Assembly (NCBI GenBank): GCA_032164245.1
Contig: JAVMKO010000001.1
Span: 249,869,644-249,933,643 of the forward strand
From: Sternotherus odoratus
Taxonomy: Eukaryota > Chordata > Testudines > Kinosternidae
Length of the DNA: 64,000 nucleotides
Direction: 5' to 3'
Within the stretch, counting starts at the first letter, position 1. The number at the start of each line of letters is the position of its first letter. The notes beneath the pieces were generated by a model. The model was not told where the DNA came from, made no database searches, and saw only the letters and a program-made list of their open reading frames with translations. Below, one piece after another: positions 23,121-34,800 of this stretch. Position numbers and translations under genes: made by a program.

Positions 23121-24892
23121 CAGGGGTCTCCAAACTACGGCCCGCGGGCCGGATGCGGCCCGCGAGGCCCTCTCATCCGGCCCGCGGCAGGGGTCGGGAA
23201 CCAGCCACGGGGCCGGGACGCACCGCGTGCTCCGCTGCCGCCGCCGGCCAGGACGCACTGCGTGCTCCGCTGCCGCCGCCAGCCGCGGGGCCGGGACGCG
23301 CCGCGTGCTCCGCTGCCGCCGCCGGCCAGTTACAGGCGGCGAAACAAGGAGCCACCCACTGCCAGGCGGTGAAACGGTCTGTGGGGAGAGACCGGGTTGA
23401 GCGGGTCAGTGGGGGGGGGGAAGAGACCGGGTTGAGCGGGTCAGTTGGGGGGGGGGGGGGGTTGGAGGAAAGGAGGTTTTGGGGGGAGAGACCTGGCTGG
23501 GTGGGTCAGTTGGGGGTTGGAGGAAAGGAGGTTTGGGGGGGAGAGACCTGGCTGGGTGGGTCAGTTGGGGGGGGGGTTGGAGGAAAGGAGGTTTTAGGGG
23601 GAAGAGACCTGGCTGGGTGGGTCATTTGGGGGTTGGGAAAGGAGGTTTGGGGGGAGAGACCTGGCTGGGTGGGTCATTTGGGGGGGGGGTTGGAGGAAAG
23701 GAGGTTTGGGGGGGAGAGACCTGGCTGGGTGGGTCATTTGGGGGGGTGTTGGAGGAAAGGAGGTTTGGGGGGGGGAGAGACCTGGCTGGGTGGGTCAGTT
23801 GGGGGGGGTTTGGAGGAAAGGAGGTTTAGGGGGGAGAGACCTGGCTGGGTGGGTCATTTGGGGGGGTGTTGGAGGAAAGGAGGTTTGGGGGGGAGAGACC
23901 TGGCTGGGTGGGTCAGTTGGGGGGGGGGTTTGGAGGAAAGGAGGTTTGGGGGGGAGAGACCTGGCTGGGTGGGTCAGTTGGGGGGGGGGGTTTGGAGGAA
24001 AGGAGGTTTTGGAGGGAGAGACCTGGCTGGGTGGGTCAGTTGGGGGTTGGAGGAAAGGAGGTTTTGGGGGGAGAGACCTGGCTGGGTGGGTCAGTTGGGG
24101 GTTGGGAAAGGAGGTTTGGGGGGAGAGACCTGGCTGGGTGGGTCATGGGGGGGGGGTTGGAGGAAAGGAGGTTTTGGGGGGAGTGACCTGGCTGGGTGGG
24201 TCAGTTGGGGGTTGGAGGAAAGGAGGTTTGGGGGGGAGAGACCTGGCTGGGTGGGTCAGTTGGGGGTTGGAGGAAAGGAGGTTTTGGGGGGGGAAGAGAC
24301 CTGGCTGGGTGGGTCAGTTGGGGGGGGAGGGTTGGAGGAAAGGAGGTTTTGGGGGGAGAGACCTGGTTGGGTGGGTCAGTTGGGGGGGTTGGAGGAAAGG
24401 AGGTTTGGGGGGGAGAGACCTGGCTGGGTGGGTCAGTTGGGGGGGTGTTGGAGGAAAGGAGGTTTTGGGGGGAGAGACCTGGCTGGGTGGGTCAGTTGGG
24501 GGGGGGGTTTGGAGGAAAGGAGGTTTTGGGGGGAGAGACCTGGCTGGGTGGGTCAGTTGGGGGTTGGAGGAAAGGAGGTTTGGGGGGGAGAGACCTGGCT
24601 GGGTGGGTCAGTTGGGGGGGGTTGGAGGAAAGGAGGTTTTGGGGGGAGAGACCTGGCTGGGTGGGTCAGTTGGGGGGTTGATGTGTAGTGTTCATGTGTA
24701 GTGAACAGGTGTTCATGTGTAGTGTTCATGTGTTATTAAATAATAACTGAATAAAATAATATTAAATAAATAATTAAAAACAACATCCATGTTTTGATTC
24801 TTTTTTATTTGGACCTCGAGTGTGTTGTCGGCCCCCAAACTGCTATTTGATAGTTAATGCGGCCCTCGGGCTGAAAAGTTTGGAGACCCCTG
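23121..24892. mobile_element. hAT element (1,772 bp) whose interior is a minisatellite
   Basis: The terminal inverted repeats are exact over 16 bp: caggggtctccaaact on the left and agtttggagacccctg on the right. The 8-bp TSD, ctatacat, is perfect (23113-23120 and 24893-24900). Inside are a CpG-rich left part with two related GC blocks (about 23200-23330), the tandem array (23385-24672), a short AT-rich part and a right subterminal phrase gcggccctcgggctg that mirrors the left gcggcccgcg. No transposase domain is present, so it must have been moved in trans. Confidence 0.9.
23385..24672. repeat. G-rich minisatellite, about 23 units of 51-63 bp
   Basis: The unit core is ggaggaaaggaggtttt, then a G run, then gagacctggctgggtgggtc and a G run. 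Units differ mainly in G-run length. The first two units read gaccgggttgagcgggtc and look like the founder form. Repeated G runs of three or more give high G-quadruplex potential on this strand. All three forward frames are open because the unit contains no stop codon, so the long Gly/Trp-rich frames are artefacts. Confidence 0.95.
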
Positions 24893-25027
24893 CTATACAT
24901 AAAAAAATCAGGAGGAGACACAGCTGTAATATGAAAGTAAATTGATTTTCTTGAACAGAGAAGTATACTAATGATGTTTTAAGCCACCTCCAGGTAGTGC
25001 TGTAATGGGGTGTCCCATATAGTCTCA

Positions 25028-25331
25028 GGCCTGGGCTACACTAGCAGGGGGAGAGAGGGGTTTCGAACTAAGATACACAACTTCAGCTATGCTTTTCGCG
25101 TAGCTGAAGTCGAAGTAGCTTAGTTTGACCTACCTGACCACTCCCATGGCGGCGGGTCAACTGTGGCAGCTCCCCCGTTGACTCCGTTAACACCTCTTGT
25201 GGAGCTGGAGTTCCGGAGTCGACAGGAGTGCTTTCGGAGATTAATTTATCGCGTCTAGGTGAGACGCGATAAATCCATCCCAGATACATTGAACGCTACC
25301 TGCCCATCCAACAGGTAGTGTAGCCCTACCC
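25028..25331. mobile_element. MITE (family C), second copy
   Basis: The ends are ggcctgggctacactagc on the left and tagtgtagccctaccc on the right, flanked by the 3-bp direct repeat tca (25025-25027 and 25332-25334). It shares internal motifs with the copy at 16573: agatacacaacttcag, gtagctgaagtcgaag and gagacgcgataaatc. Confidence 0.75.
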
Positions 25332-25334
25332 TCA

Positions 25335-26299
25335 GTAAAGTTTAAGCAGCAAGTAACTTGGAGAAAAGGTGCTTTTGCTAACATCACAAGCACTTATCCT
25401 GAGACTGTTCAGGCTGTGGGAAACAGCTAGCCCCTTCTGGGCTTAACACAAATGAGCATAGTCACAAATTCTGTGCTAACATTCTGCATACTCACTCATA
25501 TACTAGTCTTTTGTCCCTACATGCCCCTTTTCTTTCTAACTACTTGAATTATTTTATGGCAACACCAACCTTTGAGATATAACAGAATATTCAAGTGGTG
25601 AATAGATTCAGAGTAGTTTTCAGTGTGTATTTCAGCCCTGGATGTATCTAGCTGGTTTTCTCAGGAAACCACTCACAGAATACAACTCACTCCAGGCTGA
25701 TTATATTGCAGCATACTTGGACTCAACGACATTTACAGTGCCCATGTCTGTAATGACTCTGCGTTCGGCGCCTTGATGTTGCAGGTGTCTGCAATGATCC
25801 CATTGGCACTGATACAGATCCTATCACTCTCCCATCTGCTCATTGAGAAATCAAGCTTTCAGCTTTTTCTCCTGAATGAACAGGTGTCTGGGATGTCATG
25901 GGTACTTCAAGTAAATCTCAGTGATTTTTTGGGTACTTTAGACTGTCCATTTCCTTTTTATGATTGTGGCCATGATGTATTGGGAACAACATTTTCTGGC
26001 TCTCAGCTGTTATCACTGCTTCTTAGATGGACTGGTTGCCTGTCAGTCTGGAGAGTCATGACGTTTGTCTCCCACAGTAAAATGTTTAATTTTCATTTCC
26101 TCCCCTTCCCACTTTCCTCCAAAAGCGTGGCATTGTCACCTTCGAAACAGTTCATGACTCACTTCCTTGCAAAAAATCCAGTTGAAGTCTGTTTTAATTG
26201 CATCAGATCTGGAAATGAATTAATTATAATATTTAGTAGTTATGCACAAACATTAATGAATTAGTTTGCATCTAATTTAGAGCAGGTGAATTAAGAACC
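25335..26299. other. No gene supported
   Basis: A 163-codon open frame (25773-26264) is hydrophobic and Ser/Leu-rich without a recognisable domain or splice context. I treat it as chance. Confidence 0.35.
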
Positions 26300-26311
26300 C
26301 AGGTAAAGACT

Positions 26312-26559
26312 AAATAAGATGAACACTTATGGCACATTAGACTAACCGGTTTATTTCAGCATAAGCTTTCGTGGGCTATAGCCCACTTCATCAGATACAT
26401 AGAATGGAACAGAAGCAAGATGTATTTATATACACACAAAGCAAAATACATGAAAACCCACAAAAGCTTCTGCTGAAATAAACTGGTTAGTCTCTAAGGT
26501 GCCACAAGTGTTCTTTGTCTTATTTACGTATACAGACTAACATGGCTGCTAATCTTAAA
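26312..26559. repeat. Palindromic PLE-tail mini-element (fold-back 2)
   Basis: The two arms are inverted PLE 3' tails. The left arm runs gaacacttatggcac, then tttatttcagcataagcttt. The right arm runs gcttctgctgaaataaac, then gtgccacaagtgttcttt. A longer spacer (about 26390-26455) separates them. The right side alone carries the terminal phrase tacagactaacatggctgct. A perfect 12-bp TSD, caggtaaagact, lies at 26300-26311 and 26560-26571. Confidence 0.85.
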
Positions 26560-26675
26560 CAGGTAAAGACTGTTTGTCTAAAATTTTGCCTATACACTGT
26601 CTCATTTTGCAGTTCTTGTCCACAATGGGTGCAGCAACACAGGTGCCGACAATAGTTTATTACCTACTGTGATTG

Positions 26676-26775
26676 CAGGGCTTTGGAGCGGAGTCCAGAG
26701 CTGAAGCCCGGAGCAGTTGAGTTGCAGGTTTTTGCCTGGAGCTGGAGTGGAGCTGGAGCACTTCTCCAAAGCCCT
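26676..26775. mobile_element. 100-bp mini-MITE
   Basis: The exact 13-bp inverted ends are cagggctttggag and ctccaaagccctg. The interior is built of gagctggag-like repeats. The flanking gatt sequences (26671-26674 and 26776-26779) are offset by one base, so the TSD is uncertain. Confidence 0.5.
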
Positions 26776-27644
26776 GGATTAGGGCACTATCTTCTTTAGG
26801 ATCACGTGAAGAAGATTTGCTTTGAGCAGGGTTTCCTTGACATAGTGCTGAATACAATCGAGCCCCCAATTAGGCTATTATTTCAGCAAATGTCTATATT
26901 GGTCCAGTTACATCATCTTATGAAGAAAACAAACAAGCCCACACAACCAAAGAGTAGGCAGAATATACCAGAGTAGATCAAGGTAATTTAGATTTTAAAT
27001 GTATTCAGCCTTAAACAATGATTCACAGCCAGTGAGATAAACTACCTTCTTCCTTGCTGAGGGTTTTTAATTTGATGGCAAGGTTACAGTGAAACACAGA
27101 AATCCAATTGCCTTTCTATAAAGCACAGGAGAAAAACTATTATATGGACAAAAATTATGACTTAATTATGACATTTGGTGTGCCCTCTGCTGGAATTGGT
27201 GGGCTGTGTTTCAGTGCTTTATAATTGATATTGCTCAAACACAAGGGAAAAAGAGGAAGAGGGCAGGCTGTAAAGTGAAAGATCAGAGCTCCAAGACAAG
27301 CATATTGTAAAGTGACAGGAGGGAGTCAGGTGGTTAAAGGGATCACTAGATGGCGGGGAAGGGAGAGGTGCATTAGTGAGGACAGAAAAACAACAAGGAG
27401 GAAAGCAGGTGAAATGTCATGAAATACTGAGATTTTTTTGTAGTGAAATTCTGATCACCTTACTCACTCTAGTAGTCCAAGTAGAGACAACTTAGTACTG
27501 CTTAACCCAAGGCAAGCATGTGTATCATCAGGGTTACTTGAGTGGGTAAAACTGGTGCAATTGGTCCTTTAGCATGCAAATTAAAGAAAAAAAGGAATAG
27601 AAGAATGAAGCTAAAAATGTGATAGGGTTTCCTGCCAAGTCCTG
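26776..27644. other. No gene recognised
   Basis: Ordinary AT-rich sequence. Confidence 0.35.
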
Positions 27645-27815
27645 CCAAGTATTTCAGCCTCACACTGAAGTGGTCCATAGTCCAGTGACTAGGGTATTCC
27701 CCTGCAGTGTGGGAGACTCTCTTCAAATCCCTTCTTCCCATTAGGTAGAGAGTAGAATTGAACTCCTGGGTCTGACTTCCTATGTATGTGCCCAAACCAC
27801 TGGCTACAAGTTATA
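27645..27815. repeat. Two tRNA-like SINE heads in inverted orientation
   Basis: On the + strand, tccagtgactagggtatt then cttcaaatccc (27679-27730) resembles A and B boxes. On the minus strand, from about 27810 leftward, agccagtggtttgggc then aggagttcaattct shows the same pair. The arrangement suggests an inverted SINE dimer or a fold-back SINE. It is not a functional tRNA. Confidence 0.45.
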
Positions 27816-29285
27816 ATGACACCACTCTCACCACACCTTCTTCCCCCACCCTTCTAATTTTGTGAAACTAGTCCTTGACAAATACCCCCAAACAGATTTT
27901 TTCAATTCACCCCTTTTTAAAAAAAATTTCCAGTTTGTTTGACCTGACTAGTTTCCCCCCCCCCCCAAATTTTCCAGAACAACCAGTGAACTAAAACAAA
28001 ATAGCAACAGTTATTCAACCAGCTCTAATACTAACACATTTTAAAGAGACAGTCCCTGTCCCAAAGAGTTTACTATTTAAATGTGTTTGCCTTTCTGTGA
28101 TGTTTGGCATTGTGACATTTCTTGATTAAACTGTTAATTGTTGTCTCTGAGCTCATTATTTTAGCAGGACATATATGCGCTATTTCAACTCCAACTCACA
28201 GTAACTATTAATGAAACATTCCACTGTCAGCAAAGATTAATTTGAGTGTACTAAGTTATATGGCTTCCATTAAATGTTCCTAAATGGCACACTTGCACAT
28301 AAGGAATAAAATCAATTTAGTGACCTCTCTTCACTCTGGTCCAGTCCCATTAGCCATTATTTCCCCTCACCAATTTCTTTCTAATTTCATTGTCAGTTCA
28401 GAGCAGACAGTGCTGAAACATTCATTTTAAATTACAGCACGATAAAAAGTCCCTGTGTGATATTTACCAGAGAAATACTCAAGGTATTTTAAATATATTC
28501 TGTAGATAGCACTCTGCTTTCCCAATGGCAGAAGATTTAAACTGTTCATGTGTCTCATACATTTACCACCTTTTTAACACCTAACACCAAGTGGAATTTA
28601 TGCCCTTTGATGACTCACCAGTCCCCACTGCCCAGCTGCAATCATCACTCAGAGAGGAGTGGAAGAACTGAGAGAACACAGCTAATGCTGCTTTGCAAAT
28701 CTGACAGGCAGAACAGAGCCAAGTGGGTTAAACAAGTCAATATGTTGTAGTCTTGTAGAAAGGTGAGGGCATCACACAACACATCGGATCAGATCCTTCG
28801 ACATGCAAGGTCAAATAATATAAAATGAAGATTCACTGCTGTGCAGAAGCCTGTTTTGAAGTCTTATGTTGGCCCTGCAGAGAGATGAATCTCACCCGAG
28901 TGAATAGGTTGTTTACCATTGGAAAGCGCAGTGTGGAAATTGGTGACCAAAAAATCCACATCATTTTGACAATAAAGTCTGTTTGCAATTTAATCCAGTG
29001 GGCCATGTTTTGCTCTCAGCTATAGTCATGCACCCCCATTGACTTTAGGCATAGCTAAGAGAAGAGGCTGGCCCAGTGTTTGTACTAGTGTATATTTGTA
29101 CCATTAGAGGACATTCGTATTACATTTTGAAGTGCCAAAATTCACTGGAGCAATGCCAATTTAGGCCATCTGATAATCTGTCCCTACATATTTATATTTC
29201 ATTTGAAGTAGCTTAGACCCTTGCAAGGTCTACATTTCCTGTCTGTATAATGCTATTTATCATGTGCCATTAATTACATACTATA
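27816..29285. other. No gene recognised
   Basis: AT-rich unique-looking sequence with a short C run near 27955. Only small open frames are present. Confidence 0.35.
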
Positions 29286-29461
29286 TGGATCACGTCTGAA
29301 GCCAAGCTCTAAGATACAATGGCATTTGCACCAATCCCTCAGAAACAAACACCTACAGGATCTCTGTCAAGCATTCTTAAAACTACAATACCTGCTGAAG
29401 TTAAAAAAAAAGATTGACAGAATCAGAAGAGTACCAAGAAGTCACCTAGTACAAGACAGGC

Positions 29462-30895
29462 AGGATCCCTTGGGAGATGAACATGAAGGGGAAAGGAGTC
29501 CAGGAAAGCTGGCTGTATTTTAAAGAATCCTTATTGAGGTTGTAGGAACAAACCATCCCGATGTGTAGAAAGAATAGTAAATATGGCAGGCGACCAGCTT
29601 GGTTGAACAGTGAAATCCTTGCTGATCTTAAATGCAAAAAAGAAGCTTACAAGAAGTGGAAGATTGGGCAAATGACCAGGGAGGAATATAAAAATATTGC
29701 TCAGGCATGCAGGAGTGAAATCAGGAAGGCTAAATCACACTTGGAGTTGCAGCTAGCAAGGGATGTTAAGGGTAACAAGAAGAGTTTCTTTAGGTATGTT
29801 AGCAACAAGAAAAAAGTCAAGGAAAGTGTGGGCCCCTTACTGAATGAGGGAGGCAATCTAGTGACAGAGGATGTGGAAAAAAGCAAATGTACTCAATGCT
29901 TTTTTTGCCTCTGTCTTCACGAACAAGGTCAGCTCCCAGACTACTGCCCTGGGCAGCACAGCATGGGGAGGAGGGGACCAGCCATCTGTGGAAAAAGAAG
30001 TGGTTCAGGACTATTTAGAAAAGCTGGACGAACACAAGTCCATGGGGACGGATGCGCTGCATCCAAGGGTGCTAAAGGAGTTGGCTGATGTAATTGCAGA
30101 GCCATTGGCCATTATCTTTGAAAACTCATGGCAATCAGGGGAGGTCCCTGATGACTGGAAAAAGGCTAACGTAGTGCCCATCTTTAAAAAAGGGAAGAAG
30201 GAGGATCCAGGAAACTAGAGGCCAGTCAGCCTCAACTCAGTGCCTGGAAAAATCATGGAGCAGGTCCTCAAGGAATCAATCCTGAAGCACTTAGAGGAGA
30301 GGAAAGTGATCATGAACAGTCAGCATGGATTCACCAAGGGCAAATCATGCCTGACTAACCTAATTGCCTTCTACGATGAGATAACGGGCTCTGTGGATGA
30401 GGGGAAAGCAGTGGATGTGTTGTTCCTTGACTTTAGCAAAGCTTTTGATACAGTCTCCCACAATATTCTCGCCAGCAAGTTAAAGAAGTATGAGTTGGAT
30501 GAATGGACCATAAGGTGGATAGAAAGCTGGCTGGATCGTCGGGCTCAATGGATAGTGATCAATGGCTCCATGTCTAGTTGGTAGTCGGTATCAAGTGGAG
30601 TGCCCCAAGGGTCGGTCCTCGGGTCGGTTTTGCAGTTCTAGTCTCAAGTTGCAGTTGGGAAGGTTTAGATTGGATATTAGGAAAAACTTTTTCACTAGGA
30701 GGGTGGTCAAGCATTGGAATGGGTTACCTAGGGAGGTGGTAGAATCACCTTCCTTAGAGGTTTTTAAGGTTAGGCTTGATAAAGCCTTGGCTGGGATGAT
30801 TTAGTTGGGGATTGGTCCTACTTTAAGCAGGGGGTTGAACTAGATGACCTCCAGAGGTCCCTTCCAACCCTAATATTCTATGATTCTATGATTCT
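29462..30895 (+). mobile_element. CR1 LINE, 5'-truncated and internally deleted, inserted in a PLE
   Basis: Coding remnants follow CR1 ORF2 order. The post-endonuclease linker reads RRPAWLNSEILADLKCKKEA. A frameshift near 29871 leads to NVLNAFFASVFTNK. RT motifs follow: [67 protein letters not shown] and SGVPQGS. A deletion near 30633 removes the YADD palm and joins to the C-terminal [20 protein letters not shown]. The 3' end has gggttgaactagatgacc and a terminal ttctatgattctatgattct microrepeat. The 9-bp TSD aagacaggc (29453-29461 and 30896-30904) marks the insertion. Confidence 0.9.
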
Positions 30896-31475
30896 AAGAC
30901 AGGCCTAACAAAGAAAATAACAGAACACCATTAGCTGTCACCTTCAGCTCCCAACTAAAACCTCTCCAGCACATCATCAAAGATTTACAACCTATCCTGA
31001 AAGATGACCCCTCACTCACAGATCTCGGGAGACACCAGTCCTCGCTTACAGACAGCCCCCCAACCTGAAGCAAATACTCATCAGCAACCACACACCACAG
31101 AACAAAAACACTAACCCAGGAACCTATCCTTGCAACAAAGCCTGATGCCAACTCTGTCCTCATATTTATTCAGCTAACACCATCATAGGACCTAATCACA
31201 TCAGCCACACCATCAGGGGCTCATTCACCTCCACATCTATCAATGTGATATATGTCATCATGTGCCAGCAATGCCCCTCTGCCATTGGCCAAACCGGACA
31301 GTCTCTACAGAAAAGAATAAATGGACACAAATCTGACATCAGGAATCATAACATTCAAAAACCAGTAGGAGAACACTTCAGCCTCCCTGGTACCTCAATA
31401 ACAGACTTAATGGTGACAATTTTACAACAGACTTCAAAAACAGACTCCAATGAGAAACTGCTGAACTGGAATTGA
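30896..31475 (+). pseudogene. PLE open reading frame, C-terminal GIY-YIG endonuclease part
   Basis: The key stretch (31245 onward) reads IYVIMCQQCPSAIGQTGQSL, then KRINGHKSDIRNHNIQKPVG and EHFSLPGTSITDLMVTILQQ. This is the IYVI...IGQT core followed by Cys/His residues that PLE endonucleases use. It is the domain that nicks the target before reverse transcription. Compared with the copy at 5875-6795 (PSATYISQTG), the tyrosine just before the IGQT core is deleted here, giving PSAIGQTG. The frame ends shortly after the LLNWN codons by truncation or frameshift. The RT half is absent. Confidence 0.75.
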
Positions 31476-31879
31476 TTTGCAAATTGGACACCATCAATTT
31501 AGGGTTAAACAGAGACTGAGAATGGCTGGGTCATTATACAAATTGAATCTATTTCCCCATGTTATGTATCCTCACACCTTCTTGTCAAGTGTCTGATACA
31601 GGTCATCTTGATTATCACTACAAAAAGTTTTTTTTCTTCCTGCTGATAATAGCTCATCTAAATTAAATAGCCTCTTAGAATTGGTATGGCAACTTCCTCC
31701 TTTTCATGTTTTCTGTGTGTATATGTATCTCTTACTACTTGTGTGTTCCATTTTATGCATCCGAGGAAGTGGGATATAGCCTATGAAAGCTTTTGCTGAA
31801 ATAAATTTGTTAGTCTCACATACTCCTGTTCTTTTTACGGATACGAACTAAAATGGCTGCTACTCTGAAACCTAGTTCT

Positions 31880-34800
31880 TGTGTTATGAGAAGTAGTAAA
31901 TAAAAACACTTCCTTATTTACTTTCTCCACATCAGTCATGATTTTATAGACCTCTATCATATCCCCCCTTAGTCATTTCTTTTTCAAGCTGAAAAGTCCC
32001 AGTTTGATTAATCTCTCCTCATGCGGCAGCCATTCCATACCGCTAAGCATTTTTTTGACCTTTTCCAATTCCAATAAATCTTGTTTTTGAGATGGGACAA
32101 TTATATCTGCACACAGAATTCAAGATATAGACATACCATGGATTTATATAGAGGAAATAGGATATTTTTTGTCTTATTATCTATCCTTGTCTTAATGATT
32201 TTCAACATTCTGTTCGCTATTTTGACTGCTGATGTGCACTGAGTGGATGTTTTCAGAGAACTATCTCCAATAACTCCAAGATCTCTTTCTTGAATAGTAA
32301 TAGCTAATTTAGACTCTATCATTTTATATATATAGTTGGGATTACGTTTTCCAGTGTACATTAATTTGCATTTATCCACATTGAATTTCATCTGCCATTT
32401 TGTTGCCTAGTCACCCAGTATTGAGAGATCCTTTCATAGCTCTTTGCAGTCTGCTTGGGACATAACTATCTTGAGTAGTTTCGTATCATCTGCAAAATTT
32501 GCCACCTCACCATTTACCCCTTTTTCCAGATAATTTATGAGTATATTGAATAGGACTTGTCCCAGTACAGAGCACATAGAGACACCACTATTTACCTTTC
32601 TCCATTCTGAAAACTGCCCATTTATTCCTGCCCTTTGTTTCCTATATTTTAACCAGTTACTGATCCATGAGAGGACTTTCCCTTTTAGCCCATGACAATT
32701 TACTTTGCTTAGAGCCTTTGGTGGGGGACTTTGTCAAAGGCTTTCTGAAAACACTGTAACCCCTTGTCCACCTGCTTGTTGACCCCCTCAAAGAATTCTA
32801 GTAGAGGGGTGAGGCGTGATTTCCCCTTACAAAAACCATGGTGACTTTTCCCCAACAAATTATTTCATCTATGTGTCTGATAATTTTGGTTTTTTATGAT
32901 AGTTTAAACCAGTTTGCCCGGTATTGAAGTCAGGCTTACCGGCCTGTAATTGCTGGGATCACCTCTACAGCCCTTTTTAAAAATAGGCATCATATTAGCT
33001 ATCCTCCAGTCATTTGGTACAGAAGCTGATTAAATGATAGGTTACAAACTATTGTTAGTAGTCCTGCAATTTCACATTTGAATTCCTTCAGAACTCTTGG
33101 GTGAATACCGTCTGGTCCTGTTGACTTAACATTGTTTAGTTTAACATTTGTTCCAAATCTTTCACTGATGACACCTCAATCTGGGACAGTTCCTCAGATT
33201 TTCCACCTAAAAAGAATGGCGGGTTTGGGAATCTCCCTCACATCCTCAGCCGAGAAGACCGATGTAAAGAATTCATGTAGTTTTTGAACAAGCCCTTATT
33301 GTCCTGGAGTGCTCCTTTAGCATCTCGATCATCCAGCGGCCCTATCGATTATTTAGCAGGTTTTCTGCTTTGGATATACTTTTTAAAAATCGCTATTACT
33401 TTTAAAGTCTTTGACTAGTTGTTCTTCAAATTCTTTTTTGGCCTTCCTAATTATATTTTTACACTTCATTTGCCAGAGTTTTTGTGCCTTTCTTTTTTCC
33501 TCATTAGGATTTAACTTACACTTTTTAAAGGATGCCTTCTTGTCTCTCACTGTTTCTTTTACTTTATTGTTTAGCCATGGTGGCACTTTTTTTTGGCTCG
33601 CTATGTGTTTTAATTTGGGGCATACATTTAAGTTTGAGCCTCTATTATGGTGTCTTTAAAAAGTTTCGCTGGAGCTTGCAGGGATTTTACTTTTGGTACC
33701 GTATCTTTTAATTTCTATTTAACTAACTTCCTCATTTTTATGTAGTCCCCCTTTCTGAATTTAAATGCTACAGTATTGGACTGCTGTGGTGTTAAATTTA
33801 ATGATGTTAAATTTAATTATATTATGGTTACTATTACCAAGTGGTCCTGCTATATTTACCTCTTGGACCTGATCCTGTGCTCCATTTAGAACTAAATCAA
33901 GAATTACCTCTCTTGTGGTTTCCAGGACTAGCTGCTCTAAGAAGAAGTCATTAAAGTGTCAAGAAACTATCTCTCCATCCAGTGCTGAGGTGACATGTAC
34001 CCAGTCTATATGGGGATAGTTGAAATCCCCCAATATTACTGAGTTTTTTATTTTTATAGCCTCTCTAACCTTCCTGAGCATTTCACAGTCACTATTGCCA
34101 TCCTGGTCAGGTGGTCCGAAATATATCCCTACTGCCATATTCTGATTCTTATTACTATCCATAGAGATGCTATGGTACATTTAAGATTTTTACTTCATTT
34201 GATTCTACACTTTCTTTCACACATAGTGCTACTCCACTACCAGCAAGACCGGTTCTGCCTTTCCGATATGCTTTGTACCCTGGTATTACTGTATCCCATT
34301 GACTATCCTTATTTCACCAAGTTTCTGTGATGCCTATTATATCAATATCCTTATTTAATATGAGGTACTCTAGTTCAACCATCTTATTATTTAGATTTCT
34401 AGCATTGGTATTTAAGAACTTTAAAAAATTGTCATTTTTTAGTTGTCTGCCATTACATCAGCAGTTCTCAAACTTATTGAGACCGCGACCCCTTTTTGTG
34501 CTCTGGCGGCCCCTCGCGGCCCCTCCGCCGAAAAGCCGCAGATTTTTTTTTTAAAGCGTCGACCCCCCTGGGCCCAAGTCCTCCCCCCCTCGCGTACCTG
34601 CCGGGCTGCTGGCTACACCCCGGACCTAGTCCCCGCGGCTGGGGGCGGGCTGCCGGGTCCGCCCGGCCCCCAGTCCCCGCCGCTGCCGGGTCCACGCGGC
34701 CCCCAGTCCCCGCCGCTGCCGGTGGGCTGCCGGCTGCACGCCGCCCCCCCCCCGTCTCCACCACGGGCAGACTGGGGGCCGCCGCACAGCCGGGAGCCCA

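Larger units (their letters stand above)
29290..31875 (+). mobile_element. Penelope-like element, 3' half, split by a CR1
   Basis: PLE homology starts at about 29290 and runs to 29461 (HQSLRNKHLQDLCQAFLKLQ and RIRRVPRSHLVQDRQ). A 1,434-bp CR1 interrupts it, and it resumes at 30896 through the end of the reading frame. The 3' tail follows (ctatgaaagcttttgctgaa at about 31780, then actaaaatggctgctactct) and ends near 31875. The N-terminal RT domain is absent, so the copy is 5'-truncated. Confidence 0.85.

Noticed and set aside
23385..24672. CRISPR-like regular repeats
   Set aside because: No alternating unique spacers; units are continuous variants of one sequence in a vertebrate transposon.
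23153..24701. Gly/Trp-rich open frames of up to 511 codons in all forward phases
   Set aside because: They arise because the minisatellite unit has no stop in any phase; G-run length changes shift the frame between units. Not a gene.
25773..26264. 163-codon + strand frame
   Set aside because: Hydrophobic but without signal, domain or splice evidence; within chance expectation for AT-rich DNA.
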